21,402 nucleotides of DNA from Syntrophomonas sp. UBA5288 (lineage in GTDB: Bacteria; Bacillota; Syntrophomonadia; Syntrophomonadales; Syntrophomonadaceae): positions 1 through 21,402 of the forward strand of contig DHSK01000096.1 of NCBI GenBank assembly GCA_002408445.1, read 5' to 3'. Each line of letters opens with the position of its first letter. The first letter of the stretch is position 1. The notes beneath the pieces were generated by a model that was not told where the DNA came from, did not search any database, and saw only the letters and a program-made list of their open reading frames with translations. The position numbers and the translations under genes were made by a program. Of this stretch, positions 1 to 7,942 are shown in pieces.

Positions 1-76
1 TGGTTATTATCTCCAGCAATTCTTGGACAGGCAATCCCATCAGCTTTTGGGCTTTTGGGCTTAGCGAAAACGCCAT
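1..76 (-). CDS. possible partial ORF running off the left edge
   Basis: An open frame on the minus strand starts at an ATG at 76 and runs past the window edge. It reads MAFSLSPKAQKLMGLPVQ and onward, which looks protein-like. It can be extended upstream only to a TAA near 122, and no ribosome site precedes the ATG. It may be the start of a gene or a decayed remnant. I do not recognise the family. Confidence 0.2.
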   Translation of the reverse strand, partial: MAFSLSPKAQKLMGLPVQELLEIIT

Positions 77-116
77 AGGATCATTCAGTAATTCAAAAGC
101 CCGTTTATTATTTCCA

Positions 117-146
117 TGTATTTATAACTGCTTTAAACGCAAACTA
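117..146 (+). promoter_or_regulatory. candidate sigma-G-type promoter for the SASP-like gene
   Basis: TGTATT (117-122) and CAAACTA (140-146) are separated by 17 bases. This resembles the forespore sigma-G pattern (roughly TGAATA / CATACTA), which would suit a spore-protein gene. A 9-bp inverted repeat (150-158 / 166-174, loop of 7) follows directly and would form a hairpin at the 5' end of the transcript. The assignment is by eye and the -10 match is imperfect. Confidence 0.35.
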
Positions 147-197
147 ATTATAGTTAAGCCAAAATCTTAACTATATATTTTGAAGGAGGTATAGTTT

Positions 198-443
198 ATG
201 AAAAATAGCAAAGATTTACAAGATGCTCGCACGGCAAATCAAAAATCGCAACAGAATAGTGTTGCCACTATGTCTAATACCACCAATACCACCGCTGCCA
301 ACGATGCTGCCCTGCAGGAAGCCCGTACTTTAAACCAGCAGTCACAAAACTCAGGCTCAGGCAACCTTACTTCAAGCACCTGGGAAAATGATCTGCAGCA
401 AGCCAAACAGGCCAATCAGAAATCAGCGCAAAATAAAAAATAA
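198..443 (+). CDS. gamma-type SASP-like small repeat protein
   Basis: An 81-residue hydrophilic protein rich in Gln, Asn, Ser and Ala, with no Cys and no membrane segment. It has three spaced copies of one motif, near residues 7-19, 39-51 and 66-78, of the form L-Q-(D/E/Q)-A-(R/K)-x-x-N-Q-(K/Q)-S. This matches the Q-x-x-R/K-x-Q-N-x-Q-S repeats of Bacillus SspE-type gamma SASPs. Those proteins are made in the forespore as an amino-acid store and do not bind DNA. A strong AAGGAGG sits 8 bases before the ATG. The gene is monocistronic, with a terminator 70 bases downstream. The classification rests on the repeat motif and composition only; another low-complexity spore-coat or storage protein is possible. 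Confidence 0.65.
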   Translation: MKNSKDLQDARTANQKSQQNSVATMSNTTNTTAANDAALQEARTLNQQSQNSGSGNLTSSTWENDLQQAKQANQKSAQNKK

Positions 444-511
444 ATATCGGTAATAATTAAGTAACTAAATTTTTTTAAAAATAGTCATTCTAAATAAACA
501 ATAGATTGCAT

Positions 512-548
512 AAGGCCACGTTTTCATAAATCGAAAACGTGGCCTTTT
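512..548 (+). terminator. intrinsic terminator between convergent genes
   Basis: A perfect 14-bp stem (512-525 / 533-546) with a 7-base loop is followed by T residues at 545-548. It lies between the SASP-like gene and the end of the MFS gene on the other strand. The T-run favours the plus strand, but the stem could also stop minus-strand transcripts. Confidence 0.85.
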
Positions 549-560
549 AAATTGGCTATT

Positions 561-2226
561 TTATTGAGGGGCGGCTAAAGTCCTCTTACCCCGCATAAAT
601 GAGGCGGCTGCCGCAATAAGTGATAATACGGTGGAAATATAGAATGCGATGCGTAAACTGGACATCACGGCCGGAGCGATCAATCGAGGGAAGAAAGCCT
701 TACCCAGAATCAAATGCTGGCTGGCCAGTGGCAACTGATGAATAATGGCAGCAGGCAAAAGATGGGCCATGGGATTATAACCCAGAAAGGCCGCAAACAA
801 AGCGGCGGTGGGCGGCAAGTTAGCCACTTGCCCGGCTGCCGCCGCCGGCACTCCGGCATTAACCAGGCCTTGATACATAGCTGTTGGCAGATGCTGGGCC
901 AAACCGATGATCAATATACTGAAATATAAGGTCATACTTAACGCCATACCGGTATTTTGCAGAGTAGCGCGCATGCCGGAGGAAGCTCCGCGGTGTTCCG
1001 GCGGAACGGAATTCATGATGGCCGTTGTATTAGGTGCGGCAAACATACCCATACCCACACCGGCCAGCAGCAAGATCACCACAAACGGAAGATAATTAAA
1101 ATCGGCAGGCAAAAACGTCAGCAATATAAAAGATAAAGCTGACAGCAGCATGCCCACAGTTGCAAAACCGCGTGCGCCATAACGATCAGACAAATATCCG
1201 CAGGTTGGGCCCGTTATAAAAAAGCCCAGCATCATAGGAAGCATATAAATTCCTGCCCATAAAGGGGTTTGTTCAAAATTATAACCATGCAACGGCAACC
1301 ATATTCCCTGCAGCCAGATAATCAGCATGAATTGCAATCCGCCGCGGGCAATAGATGACAAAAATAAGCTAAGATTTCCAGCCGCAAAGGCTCTGATTTT
1401 AAACAGGTCCAAATGGAACATAGGCATTTCCACATGCATTTCAATAAAGACGAAGGCAATCAACAGCGCTATTCCGCTGATTATCCCAGCGATTACCAGC
1501 GGGTTCCCCCACCCCATTTTGGCTTGACCATAGGGCATGATCCCATAAGTAAGAGCTAACAAAAGAACAGTTAAACCAATCGCAAAGGTACTGTTGCCCA
1601 GCCAGTCCATTTTCTGTTGTTCCATTATCATACCGGTATCCCGTAACTTAAGGTAAGCCCATACTGTTCCGGCTAAACCAATGGGCACACTTAATAGAAA
1701 AACCATGCGCCAGTGCAGATCAGCCAATAGACCGCCTACGATCAAGCCTACCAAAGTACCTCCAACCCCAAGGATCTGGTTAAGCCCCATCGCCATACCC
1801 CTCTGCGAAGGCGGAAAAGCATCAGTGAGAATAGCAGTACTGTTGGAAAATAAAAATCCGGCCCCAACGCCCTGCAATATACGAAAAACAACCAATTCAA
1901 TTGCCCCGGCCTCTCCTTGCCCCGGGGTCAGAGCCAGTAAAATCGAGCCGGCTGTAAAAATGGCAAAGCCTAAATTATATAACCGGGCTCGCCCGAACAT
2001 ATCCGAAATGCGGCCGAAAGAAACCAGCAGAGTTGCAGTAACTTACCGTGTAGCCCATCAGCAGCCACAGTAAATAAGCCGAATTTCCTGGTGCCATAGG
2101 ATTAATATGAATCCCCCTAAAAACCGCCGGCAGAGAAATTAAGACAATGTTGGCATTTAATGATGCCATGAAAACACCCAGTGAGGTATTTGACAGGGCG
2201 ATCCATTTATAACGTGATTTTCGCAT
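561..2226 (-). pseudogene. DHA2-family MFS drug exporter, frameshifted
   Basis: A multidrug efflux transporter of the EmrB/QacA type (14 TM, proton-driven), interrupted by a frameshift. The N-terminal frame (from ATG 2226, preceded by GGAGG) holds TM1 and the start of TM2, with the motif VFMASLNANIVLISLPAVF. It breaks near 2043-2044. Removing one A on the coding strand there restores G-Y-T-V-V-T-A-T-L-L-V-S-F-G-R-I-S-D-M-F-G-R, which includes the conserved loop-2 motif A. The downstream frame then stays open to 561 and carries the remaining TM segments. An upstream ATG at 2238 overlaps the ribosome site and is less likely. The repaired protein would be about 555 residues, normal for the family. 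The extra base is not in a long homopolymer, so either a real mutation or an assembly error is possible. The MerR gene directly upstream is the likely regulator. Confidence 0.85.
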
Positions 2227-2244
2227 GGTTTCCTCCATTGTTAC

Positions 2245-2685
2245 TCAGCTCCGGTTTTCCCCAAGATCAATTTTCTCGACCCAAGCTTGAGCACGCTCTT
2301 TAAGGTTGGTCAAATCATTTTTGACCTGCTGCATTTTCAAAAATTTTTGATCTATGATGTCAAGCACTTCATCCAGATCAGTAATAATTGCAGTGAGCTT
2401 TTCTTTTTGTTTAATCCGTTCGGTTGCATGTTCACAGCCTGCTTTTTGAGCATCTATGGTTTGACTGAACGATACGAATTTCTGCAGTTCTTCCAGCGAA
2501 ATCCCCAATGCGTCTTTGGTACACTTTATTTTCTTAAGTAATTCGACATGCTCCCGAGTGTAATACCTGATCCCCCCTTTGCTGCGCTGAGGGGGCGGCA
2601 ATATACCTATTTCCTCATAATATCTGATGGCCCGCTTGGTCAAACCACTTTCTAACGCCACCTGATCTATTTTTAACCTGTCCAC
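2245..2685 (-). CDS. MerR-family transcriptional regulator
   Basis: A 146-residue regulator. The N-terminal winged helix-turn-helix spans roughly residues 3-70 and has the family signature (A-I-R-Y-Y-E-E-I-G-I-L and the G-I-R-Y-Y-T wing). A long dimerisation helix follows at about 75-135. The C-terminus is short, with one Cys near residue 84 in A-G-C-E-H, so no typical metal-binding pair is visible and no drug-binding domain is present. The start is GTG with AGGAGG 5 bases upstream. The stop lies 18 bases before the MFS start, so the two form one operon. The regulator probably activates itself and the exporter in response to a toxic compound. The inducer cannot be read from the sequence. Confidence 0.9.
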   Translation of the reverse strand: MDRLKIDQVALESGLTKRAIRYYEEIGILPPPQRSKGGIRYYTREHVELLKKIKCTKDALGISLEELQKFVSFSQTIDAQKAGCEHATERIKQKEKLTAIITDLDEVLDIIDQKFLKMQQVKNDLTNLKERAQAWVEKIDLGENRS

Positions 2686-2717
2686 AGTGCCCTCCTATAT
2701 AAAAAAATACACTAAAA

Positions 2718-2753
2718 ATAATAACAAATATGTAACCTTAACGTCAACGTTAA
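2718..2753 (-). promoter_or_regulatory. promoter and operator-like dyad for merR-MFS
   Basis: On the minus strand, TTGACG (2747-2742) and TATTAT (2723-2718) are 18 bases apart. A perfect 7-bp inverted repeat, TTAACGT-CA-ACGTTAA (2738-2753), overlaps and extends upstream of the -35 box. MerR proteins usually bind a dyad inside a stretched -35/-10 spacer, so this position is slightly unusual. It could be the operator of this regulator or of a repressor. Confidence 0.5.
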
Positions 2754-2860
2754 CTTGAAAAATAGACGCTAAATTAGAAATGCCTCAAGAAGACTTCAAC
2801 CATTTGCAGGGGTGGGGTATTAAGGTTAGCGCAGCCCGGCTAAATCAGGCCAAAGAAAAA

Positions 2861-2880
2861 ACCGGGAGCAAAGCTCCCGG
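2861..2880 (-). terminator. intrinsic terminator of the formate dehydrogenase operon
   Basis: An 8-bp GC-rich stem (2873-2880 / 2862-2869) with a 3-base loop is followed on the minus strand by six T residues. It lies about 90 bases past the focA stop and ends the fdh operon before the divergent merR promoter region. Confidence 0.85.
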
Positions 2881-2897
2881 CTTCCAAGTCGATAGCC

Positions 2898-2925
2898 CGC
2901 CTGCCCTGCCGGCGGCAGCCAGGCG
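2898..2925. repeat. GC-rich nested palindrome
   Basis: CGCCTG (2898-2903) pairs with CAGGCG (2920-2925), and inside it CTGCC (2906-2910) pairs with GGCAG (2914-2918). It has no T-run, so it is not a canonical terminator. It sits between focA and its terminator and may be a REP-like element or an mRNA-stabilising 3' hairpin. Confidence 0.45.
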
Positions 2926-2972
2926 AGGCGATAGCAAGTATCTTTGTACAACTATTTCCAGCCGGTTTGTAC

Positions 2973-3866
2973 TTATGCCCCCACGGACTTTTCTTGTTTG
3001 AGGGCAGCGGGGGATTTTCTCATATAGACAAACCAGTAGAGTGCGCCGACAAATATTCCGCCGCCTACGATGTTGCCGAGCGTAACCGGAATAAGGTTGG
3101 CATTAATAAAAGTTCCATAGTTAAAGACCTGCGCAATAGCATCCGGGGACATCTTAAGGGCCGCAGCGGCCGCTTCGGGAGCACCGTTAGCTACAGTAAT
3201 ACCCATGGGAATAAAGAACATATTGGCAACACTATGCTCAAAGCCGCTGGCAACGAAGGCCATGATCGGGAAGAAAATAGCAAATATCTTGCCCACTATA
3301 TCTTTGGCTCCGAATGCCATCCAAACGGCCAAACATACCAGCCAGTTACAACAGATAGCGCGGAAAAACGCCTGGCCCCAGGTCAGAGTAAGTTTACCCT
3401 TGGCTATAGCCATAGCCTTAGTGCCCATGGCCGTCATGGCCATAGTACCACCGGCATCAGGTGCACCCCAATAATTGCCGTAATAAATGATGTATACCAA
3501 TAACAACGATCCTACAAAATTAGCAATAAAAACAACTGTCCAATTATAAAGCAGACCGCCCCAGGTTGACTGACCATTCAGGGTTGAGGCCATACAAGCC
3601 ATATTGTTGCCGGTGAATAGTTCAGCCCCGGCAATGACTACCAGCATCAGACCTACGGAGAAGACTGCGCCAAACAGGAACTGACCGCCGGCCGTACCCG
3701 GAGCAGCATCCATGGATCCTATTTTAGTCGCGAGATTGGCTCCAAAACCGATAAAAACCCCGGCCAAAATTCCCAGCAGGAAGAGCTTGCCGAGTGCCAT
3801 TTCAGTTTTGGTTTTGCCGGCATTACATACAGCAACTGCTATTTCGGCAGGTGATTGAAAATTCAT
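2973..3866 (-). CDS. focA: formate channel of the FNT family (FocA-like)
   Basis: A pentameric inner-membrane channel for formate, and possibly nitrite or related anions. The 297 residues from ATG 3866 begin M-N-F-Q-S-P-A-E-I-A, the typical FocA opening. This start has AAGGA 9 bases upstream; an earlier in-frame ATG at 3884 is less likely. Family marks are A-E-L-F-T-G-N at about 81-87 and G-F-E-H-S-V-A-N-M at about 208-216, whose His corresponds to the central gating His of E. coli FocA. Six hydrophobic segments are visible. It is the last gene of the fdh operon, about 50 bases after the NuoF-like gene. The context argues for formate, taken up for oxidation or exported after CO2 reduction. 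Confidence 0.92.
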   Translation of the reverse strand: MNFQSPAEIAVAVCNAGKTKTEMALGKLFLLGILAGVFIGFGANLATKIGSMDAAPGTAGGQFLFGAVFSVGLMLVVIAGAELFTGNNMACMASTLNGQSTWGGLLYNWTVVFIANFVGSLLLVYIIYYGNYWGAPDAGGTMAMTAMGTKAMAIAKGKLTLTWGQAFFRAICCNWLVCLAVWMAFGAKDIVGKIFAIFFPIMAFVASGFEHSVANMFFIPMGITVANGAPEAAAAALKMSPDAIAQVFNYGTFINANLIPVTLGNIVGGGIFVGALYWFVYMRKSPAALKQEKSVGA

Positions 3867-3917
3867 AAGCTGACATCCTTTCATTTTAAAATGTCCAAGA
3901 TTTACCCTGCATAAATA

Positions 3918-5144
3918 CTAACCTAATTTCGCGTTGTAGTCCGATCCAAAATTTTTCAGGGTAGTCAATACCGGTCCAGGCGCGGCCTGCCCTAAACCGC
4001 ACAGGCAAGCTTTGGTCATAACTTGACCCAGTCTTTCCGTCAAGGCGATATCCTGAGCCGTTCCCTTACCACTATTAATCTTCTGCAAAAGCTCGTGTAT
4101 TCTCTTGGTGCCTTCGCGGCAAGGAGTACATTTGCCGCAGGACTCATGCTCAAAGAATTTGGTGATTCTTTCAATGACATCGACCAAATCTGTGCTCTCA
4201 TCCATTACAAATACTGCTCCTGAACCCAGAGTAGCTCCCACAGCACTCATGGAATCAAAATCAAGGGGGGTATCCAGCAGTGCTTCAGGAATAAATCCAC
4301 CCGATGTACCACCAATCTGAACCGCCTTGAATTTCTTGCCGCCTGCAATTCCGCCTCCCATTCCGAAAACTACGTCACGAATGGTAGCATCGGTGGGAAG
4401 TTCAAAAACGGTCTTGTTCACTACATCACCGGTTAAAGTAAACACTTTGGTGCCGGGATATTTGGCGGCTCCTATCCCCTTAAACCAGTCGGCTCCCTTT
4501 TCCAGGATTACCGGAACATTGGCATAAGTTTCGACATTGTTTACTACGGTAGGTTTTCCCCATAAACCTGCTACCCCGGGGAAGGGAGGCTTAAACCGGG
4601 GCTCGCCCCGATGACCTTCAATCGATTCCAAAAGTGCGGTCTCTTCGCCGCATACATAGGCGCCGGCGCCCATTCTTACCTCAATATCGAAATCGCCCCA
4701 TACTCCTTTGGATTTAGCCTGAGCTATGGCTTTATTCAGCACGTCAACTACATAAGGATATTCTCCCCGACAGTAAATATAGCCTTTAGTGGCACCTATA
4801 GCATAACCGCATATAGCCATTCCTTCCAATACGGTATGAGGGTCATTTTCCATTATGATACGGTCCTTATAAGTACCAGGTTCGCCTTCATCCGCATTAC
4901 AAACCACATACTTCTGATCTGCGGGAGTGTTGTAACTGAAGCTCCATTTCATACCGGCGTTAAAACCTGCTCCGCCGCGTCCCCGCAGGCCGGAATTTTT
5001 AACTTCTTCAATAACATCAGCCTGGCTCATGCCGTAGGCCCGGGCTAGAGACTTATAACCCCCGGCATTTATATAATCCTCAATGTTTAAAGGATCGATT
5101 TTACCCATATTGCGCAGCACTATGCGCATTTCCTCAGCCATCAT
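3918..5144 (-). CDS. NuoF-like NADH-binding subunit of formate dehydrogenase
   Basis: A flavoprotein subunit that passes electrons between NAD(H) and the iron-sulfur clusters of the formate dehydrogenase. About 408 residues. G-R-G-G-A-G-F at about 55-61 is the NADH/FMN-site signature, and an N-x-D-E-G-E-P-G-T motif lies near 90-98. The 4Fe-4S ligands are E-S-C-G-K-C-T-P-C-R-E-G plus the later C-L-C-G-L-G. Unlike HndC/HydB/HylB proteins of about 600 residues, it has neither the N-terminal thioredoxin-like 2Fe-2S domain nor the C-terminal 2x[4Fe-4S] extension. It therefore resembles complex I NuoF and NAD-dependent FDH beta subunits. AGGAGG precedes ATG 5144 (or 5141); a GTG at 5159 contains the ribosome site and is rejected. 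The NuoE-like gene lies just upstream. Confidence 0.92.
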   Translation of the reverse strand: MMAEEMRIVLRNMGKIDPLNIEDYINAGGYKSLARAYGMSQADVIEEVKNSGLRGRGGAGFNAGMKWSFSYNTPADQKYVVCNADEGEPGTYKDRIIMENDPHTVLEGMAICGYAIGATKGYIYCRGEYPYVVDVLNKAIAQAKSKGVWGDFDIEVRMGAGAYVCGEETALLESIEGHRGEPRFKPPFPGVAGLWGKPTVVNNVETYANVPVILEKGADWFKGIGAAKYPGTKVFTLTGDVVNKTVFELPTDATIRDVVFGMGGGIAGGKKFKAVQIGGTSGGFIPEALLDTPLDFDSMSAVGATLGSGAVFVMDESTDLVDVIERITKFFEHESCGKCTPCREGTKRIHELLQKINSGKGTAQDIALTERLGQVMTKACLCGLGQAAPGPVLTTLKNFGSDYNAKLG

Positions 5145-5162
5145 GTTCCCTCCTTTCACTGT

Positions 5163-5609
5163 TTATTTATATTCCGCTAAAATACCGGGCAGCTTATCTG
5201 CGGTTACATCTCCATAAGGTTTGCTGTTGATAGTAATTACCGGTGTGGCCTGACACTGTCCCACACATTCTGTGAACTCCAGTGTGAATCTGCCATCAGC
5301 GGTTGTTTCACCCATTTTAATACCCAGTTCTTCTTCCAGAGCCGCCACTACTTGAGCAGCACCGGCTACATGGCAAGGGGCACTTTCACAAATGCGTATC
5401 ACGTTCTTGCCCCGCTTGCCTACTTTCAGATAGGAATAGAAGGTAGCCACCCCGTAGGCTTTAGCCTTCGGCATATCAAAGGCCGCAGCGGCTGCAGCTA
5501 TTGCATCTTCCGGAATATAGCTATATTCTTTTTGAATAGCATGATATGCTTCAATAATGCCTCCGGGCAGATTCTGGTAGGCACTGATAATCTCCTTGTA
5601 GTCTGCCAT
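5163..5609 (-). CDS. NuoE-like [2Fe-2S] subunit of formate dehydrogenase
   Basis: A thioredoxin-fold [2Fe-2S] protein of 148 residues that partners the NuoF-like flavoprotein. The four ligands are visible as C74-x4-C79 (in C-E-S-A-P-C-H) and C115-x3-C119 (in E-C-V-G-Q-C). The helical N-terminus with G-V-A-T-F-Y-S-Y is typical of the family. GGAGG precedes the ATG. It lies 64 bases after moeA and about 18 bases before the NuoF-like start. Together with the NuoG-like front half of FdhA, this pair completes a soluble NAD-linked formate dehydrogenase module. Confidence 0.92.
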   Translation of the reverse strand: MADYKEIISAYQNLPGGIIEAYHAIQKEYSYIPEDAIAAAAAAFDMPKAKAYGVATFYSYLKVGKRGKNVIRICESAPCHVAGAAQVVAALEEELGIKMGETTADGRFTLEFTECVGQCQATPVITINSKPYGDVTADKLPGILAEYK

Positions 5610-5673
5610 TTTCCATTCACCTCCTGTATGCTAAATGATTCCCATGATTTATGCTTATTCGGTCTTTAATAGC

Positions 5674-6882
5674 CTAAAATAAGGAGTTTAAAAGTAAGAT
5701 CGACACATCCTGTCCCACTTCGATCGGAGGACTTCCAGCCGGCATATCAATAAGGGCATTGCAATTGACCAGCGAACGTATCATACTGGGTTTCTGGCCG
5801 GGCAGTACGGTAACCTTCCAGCCTTCTTCATCCCAACCGGCATGACCCCGTATGAAGCGTCTGGAACTTGATTTTTTGGCAAAGCCGTTTGCACATCTGG
5901 CTTTCAGGCGCCTTCCGGACGGGATTAATCCCTGCATGGCACGCAGGACCGGTGCCACAAAAAGCTGGTATCCTACCGCACAGGCAGCCGGATTTCCCGA
6001 TAATGCAAAAAGCAGCTGAGAATTCCGGACCGACGCTCCCGTATGGCTTCCTGGTTGAACAGGTACATCCCAGTATATTATTTCTGCTCCTAATTGCTCC
6101 ATTAACCGGCGGGCTTCATTGCCGCCTTCGGCATAGGTTCCTCCGGTCATAATAAGTATGTCTGCCTGTTCCAGTAATTCTGCTGCAACTGTTTTTACTG
6201 AAGTCTCCGTTTTACTTACGTTCTTTATCGAGACCGGCAAACCGCCATCCTGCAGCACCAGTGCTGATAGCAAGGGACCGTTGCTGTCTCGTATTTGTCC
6301 TGGCTCCGGTAGCGACTGCCAGGGAACAACATGCTTGCTCAGGCAGAGAACGGCAACTCTAGGTTTCCGGGAAACGGTAACACTGGTCTTACCGTAAGCA
6401 GCCAGCAACCCGATGTCTCCGGGTGTCAATACTGACCCGCGGCTAAGTAGTTGACTGCCTTTCACATAATCTTCACCGGCTGGTTTTATATTGTTGCCGG
6501 GCTTAATTACTTCCCGGGAGCGCAGATAATGGTTCTGGATCTCTACCTTTTCATGGGGTACGACCGCCCTGCCTCCCAACGGCAGATTGCCTCCGGTCAA
6601 AACTCCCATAGCCTGGCCTGGTTTCAGCGCAAGCGGGGAGATCTCTCCCAGATCCAGGTGCCCGGTAATATAGTATTGGCCTTTTCCCGTTGGGCTTTCA
6701 TCAGCCACCGCATATCCATCCACCGCCGACTGGTTACAGGCCGGAAGATCGCTGTCCGCAATCAGGTCCTCGCTGCTGACCCGTCCTGCCGCTTCCAGAA
6801 TAGAGATGGATTCACCGGCTAAAAGCCGGCTATGCTTGAGAAGCCCTGTCTGTACTTCTTCCCAACTAGCATCAACTAACAT
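5674..6882 (-). CDS. moeA: MoeA-type molybdopterin molybdenumtransferase
   Basis: Inserts molybdate (or tungstate) into adenylated molybdopterin, the last metal step before the FDH cofactor is complete. It has 402 residues from ATG 6882, which has GAGG 8 bases upstream and lies 23 bases after the previous stop; the longer frame from 6954 would overlap that gene. Domains are recognisable: N-Q-S-A-V-D-G-Y-A-V (the conserved S-A-M-D-G-Y-A region), L-T-G-G-N-L-P, a MogA-like domain with M-T-G-G, A-L-S-G-N-P-A-A, and a C-terminal domain IV. Oddly, the usual T-G-G-x-S-x-G-x-x-D loop reads T-G-G-T-Y-A-E-G-G-N, losing the Ser and Asp. The protein may be specialised or weakened for metal insertion. 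A second MoeA-like gene precedes it. Confidence 0.85.
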   Translation of the reverse strand: MLVDASWEEVQTGLLKHSRLLAGESISILEAAGRVSSEDLIADSDLPACNQSAVDGYAVADESPTGKGQYYITGHLDLGEISPLALKPGQAMGVLTGGNLPLGGRAVVPHEKVEIQNHYLRSREVIKPGNNIKPAGEDYVKGSQLLSRGSVLTPGDIGLLAAYGKTSVTVSRKPRVAVLCLSKHVVPWQSLPEPGQIRDSNGPLLSALVLQDGGLPVSIKNVSKTETSVKTVAAELLEQADILIMTGGTYAEGGNEARRLMEQLGAEIIYWDVPVQPGSHTGASVRNSQLLFALSGNPAACAVGYQLFVAPVLRAMQGLIPSGRRLKARCANGFAKKSSSRRFIRGHAGWDEEGWKVTVLPGQKPSMIRSLVNCNALIDMPAGSPPIEVGQDVSILLLNSLF

Positions 6883-6905
6883 CTGCCTATCCTCTATTCT
6901 ATGAA

Positions 6906-7931
6906 CTAAGTAGCCTTGCCAAAGGGACACTGGGGAAAATGACAAATACGGCAATTTTCACACAGACCCCCGTGGCCCATAACAACAATATCCCGGCGAT
7001 TTATTATATCGCCGGCAAATATACGCGGCAATAATAGATCCAGGGTAGTTTTACGACTAAACAATGCCCCCCCGGGCACGCCACATATTGGCACATGTCC
7101 TTTATAAGCCAACATAAACTGGGATCCGGGCAGGATCGGAGCTCCATAAAAGATTACTTCGGCTCCCGTGTTTCTTATTCCCTGAGGAGTTACATCATCC
7201 GCATCGACCGACATACCCCCGGTAACTATGACCAACTGAGCTCCTTGGGCGACAAAGTTTTGAATTTCCCGGGTAATCAGGTCAGGGTCATCCGGAACAA
7301 TAACCTGACTCATCCAGCGTCCTCCAAAAGGAACAATCTTTTGACATATAACTGGGGCAAACCCATCTTTTATGCGGCCGCTGTTGACCTCCGTACCCGT
7401 GGTAACCACCGCTGCCCATAATGGTAAAAATGGTTTTATCCGGAGCAACGGCATTCTCCCGGTACAAAGTCTTTCTGCCATTTCAATGGTAGTGCGGTTG
7501 ATAGCAACCGGAACCACCCTGGTTCCTGCTACTGTCTGCCCTTCACTGACCACCCGGTCATTATGCAAAGTGGCAAAAACAATCTCATCCAGGGTATTTA
7601 TTTGATTCAGCAGTTCGACCTCAATTTTAAGAAGCCCATCATGCTTAGCCCGGATGTTAACTCTTCCTTGATTGGGTTCGGTCCAGGCCAGACCCGGTCC
7701 AGCCGCTGACCTGGCCAATCTCAATGCGGCTTCATCTTCATGGATCAGTTTTTCATCCGGTTCCCAGATATAGATGTGCTCTTTTCCCATATCCTTAAGT
7801 TTAGGTATATCTTCATTTGTTATAATCTGTCCTTTACGAAAGGCCCGGTATTTTTCACGTCCCGGAATAATTTTGGTAATATCACAGCCCAATGTCATGC
7901 CCACTGCTTCATCTACCGCTACCTTACGCAT
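6906..7931 (-). CDS. MoeA-like molybdopterin-binding protein with Cys-rich tail
   Basis: 341 residues. The C-terminal half is a MogA/MoaB-like molybdopterin-binding domain with T-T-G-T-E-V near 175, I-V-T-G-G-M-S-V-D-A-D-D near 238, L-P-G-S-Q and G-V-P-G-G. The GGMSVDADD loop keeps the acidic residues that its neighbour MoeA has lost. The N-terminal half does not look like standard MoeA domains. The extreme C-terminus is L-C-E-N-C-R-I-C-H-F-P-Q-C, four Cys spaced C-x2-C-x2-C-x4-C, suitable for Zn or Fe-S binding. It lies 11 bases after fdhA, so the two genes are closely coupled. A role in loading or maturing the FDH metal cofactor is inferred from context. Confidence 0.8.
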   Translation of the reverse strand: MRKVAVDEAVGMTLGCDITKIIPGREKYRAFRKGQIITNEDIPKLKDMGKEHIYIWEPDEKLIHEDEAALRLARSAAGPGLAWTEPNQGRVNIRAKHDGLLKIEVELLNQINTLDEIVFATLHNDRVVSEGQTVAGTRVVPVAINRTTIEMAERLCTGRMPLLRIKPFLPLWAAVVTTGTEVNSGRIKDGFAPVICQKIVPFGGRWMSQVIVPDDPDLITREIQNFVAQGAQLVIVTGGMSVDADDVTPQGIRNTGAEVIFYGAPILPGSQFMLAYKGHVPICGVPGGALFSRKTTLDLLLPRIFAGDIINRRDIVVMGHGGLCENCRICHFPQCPFGKAT

Positions 7932-7942
7932 TTACCGGCCTC

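Noticed and set aside
1681..2073. Plus-strand ORF of 130 codons opposite the MFS gene
   Set aside because: It has a Pro/Arg-rich shadow composition, and the opposite strand holds the recognised transporter.
2967..3503. Plus-strand ORF of 178 codons
   Set aside because: It is antisense to focA, whose protein is clearly conserved.
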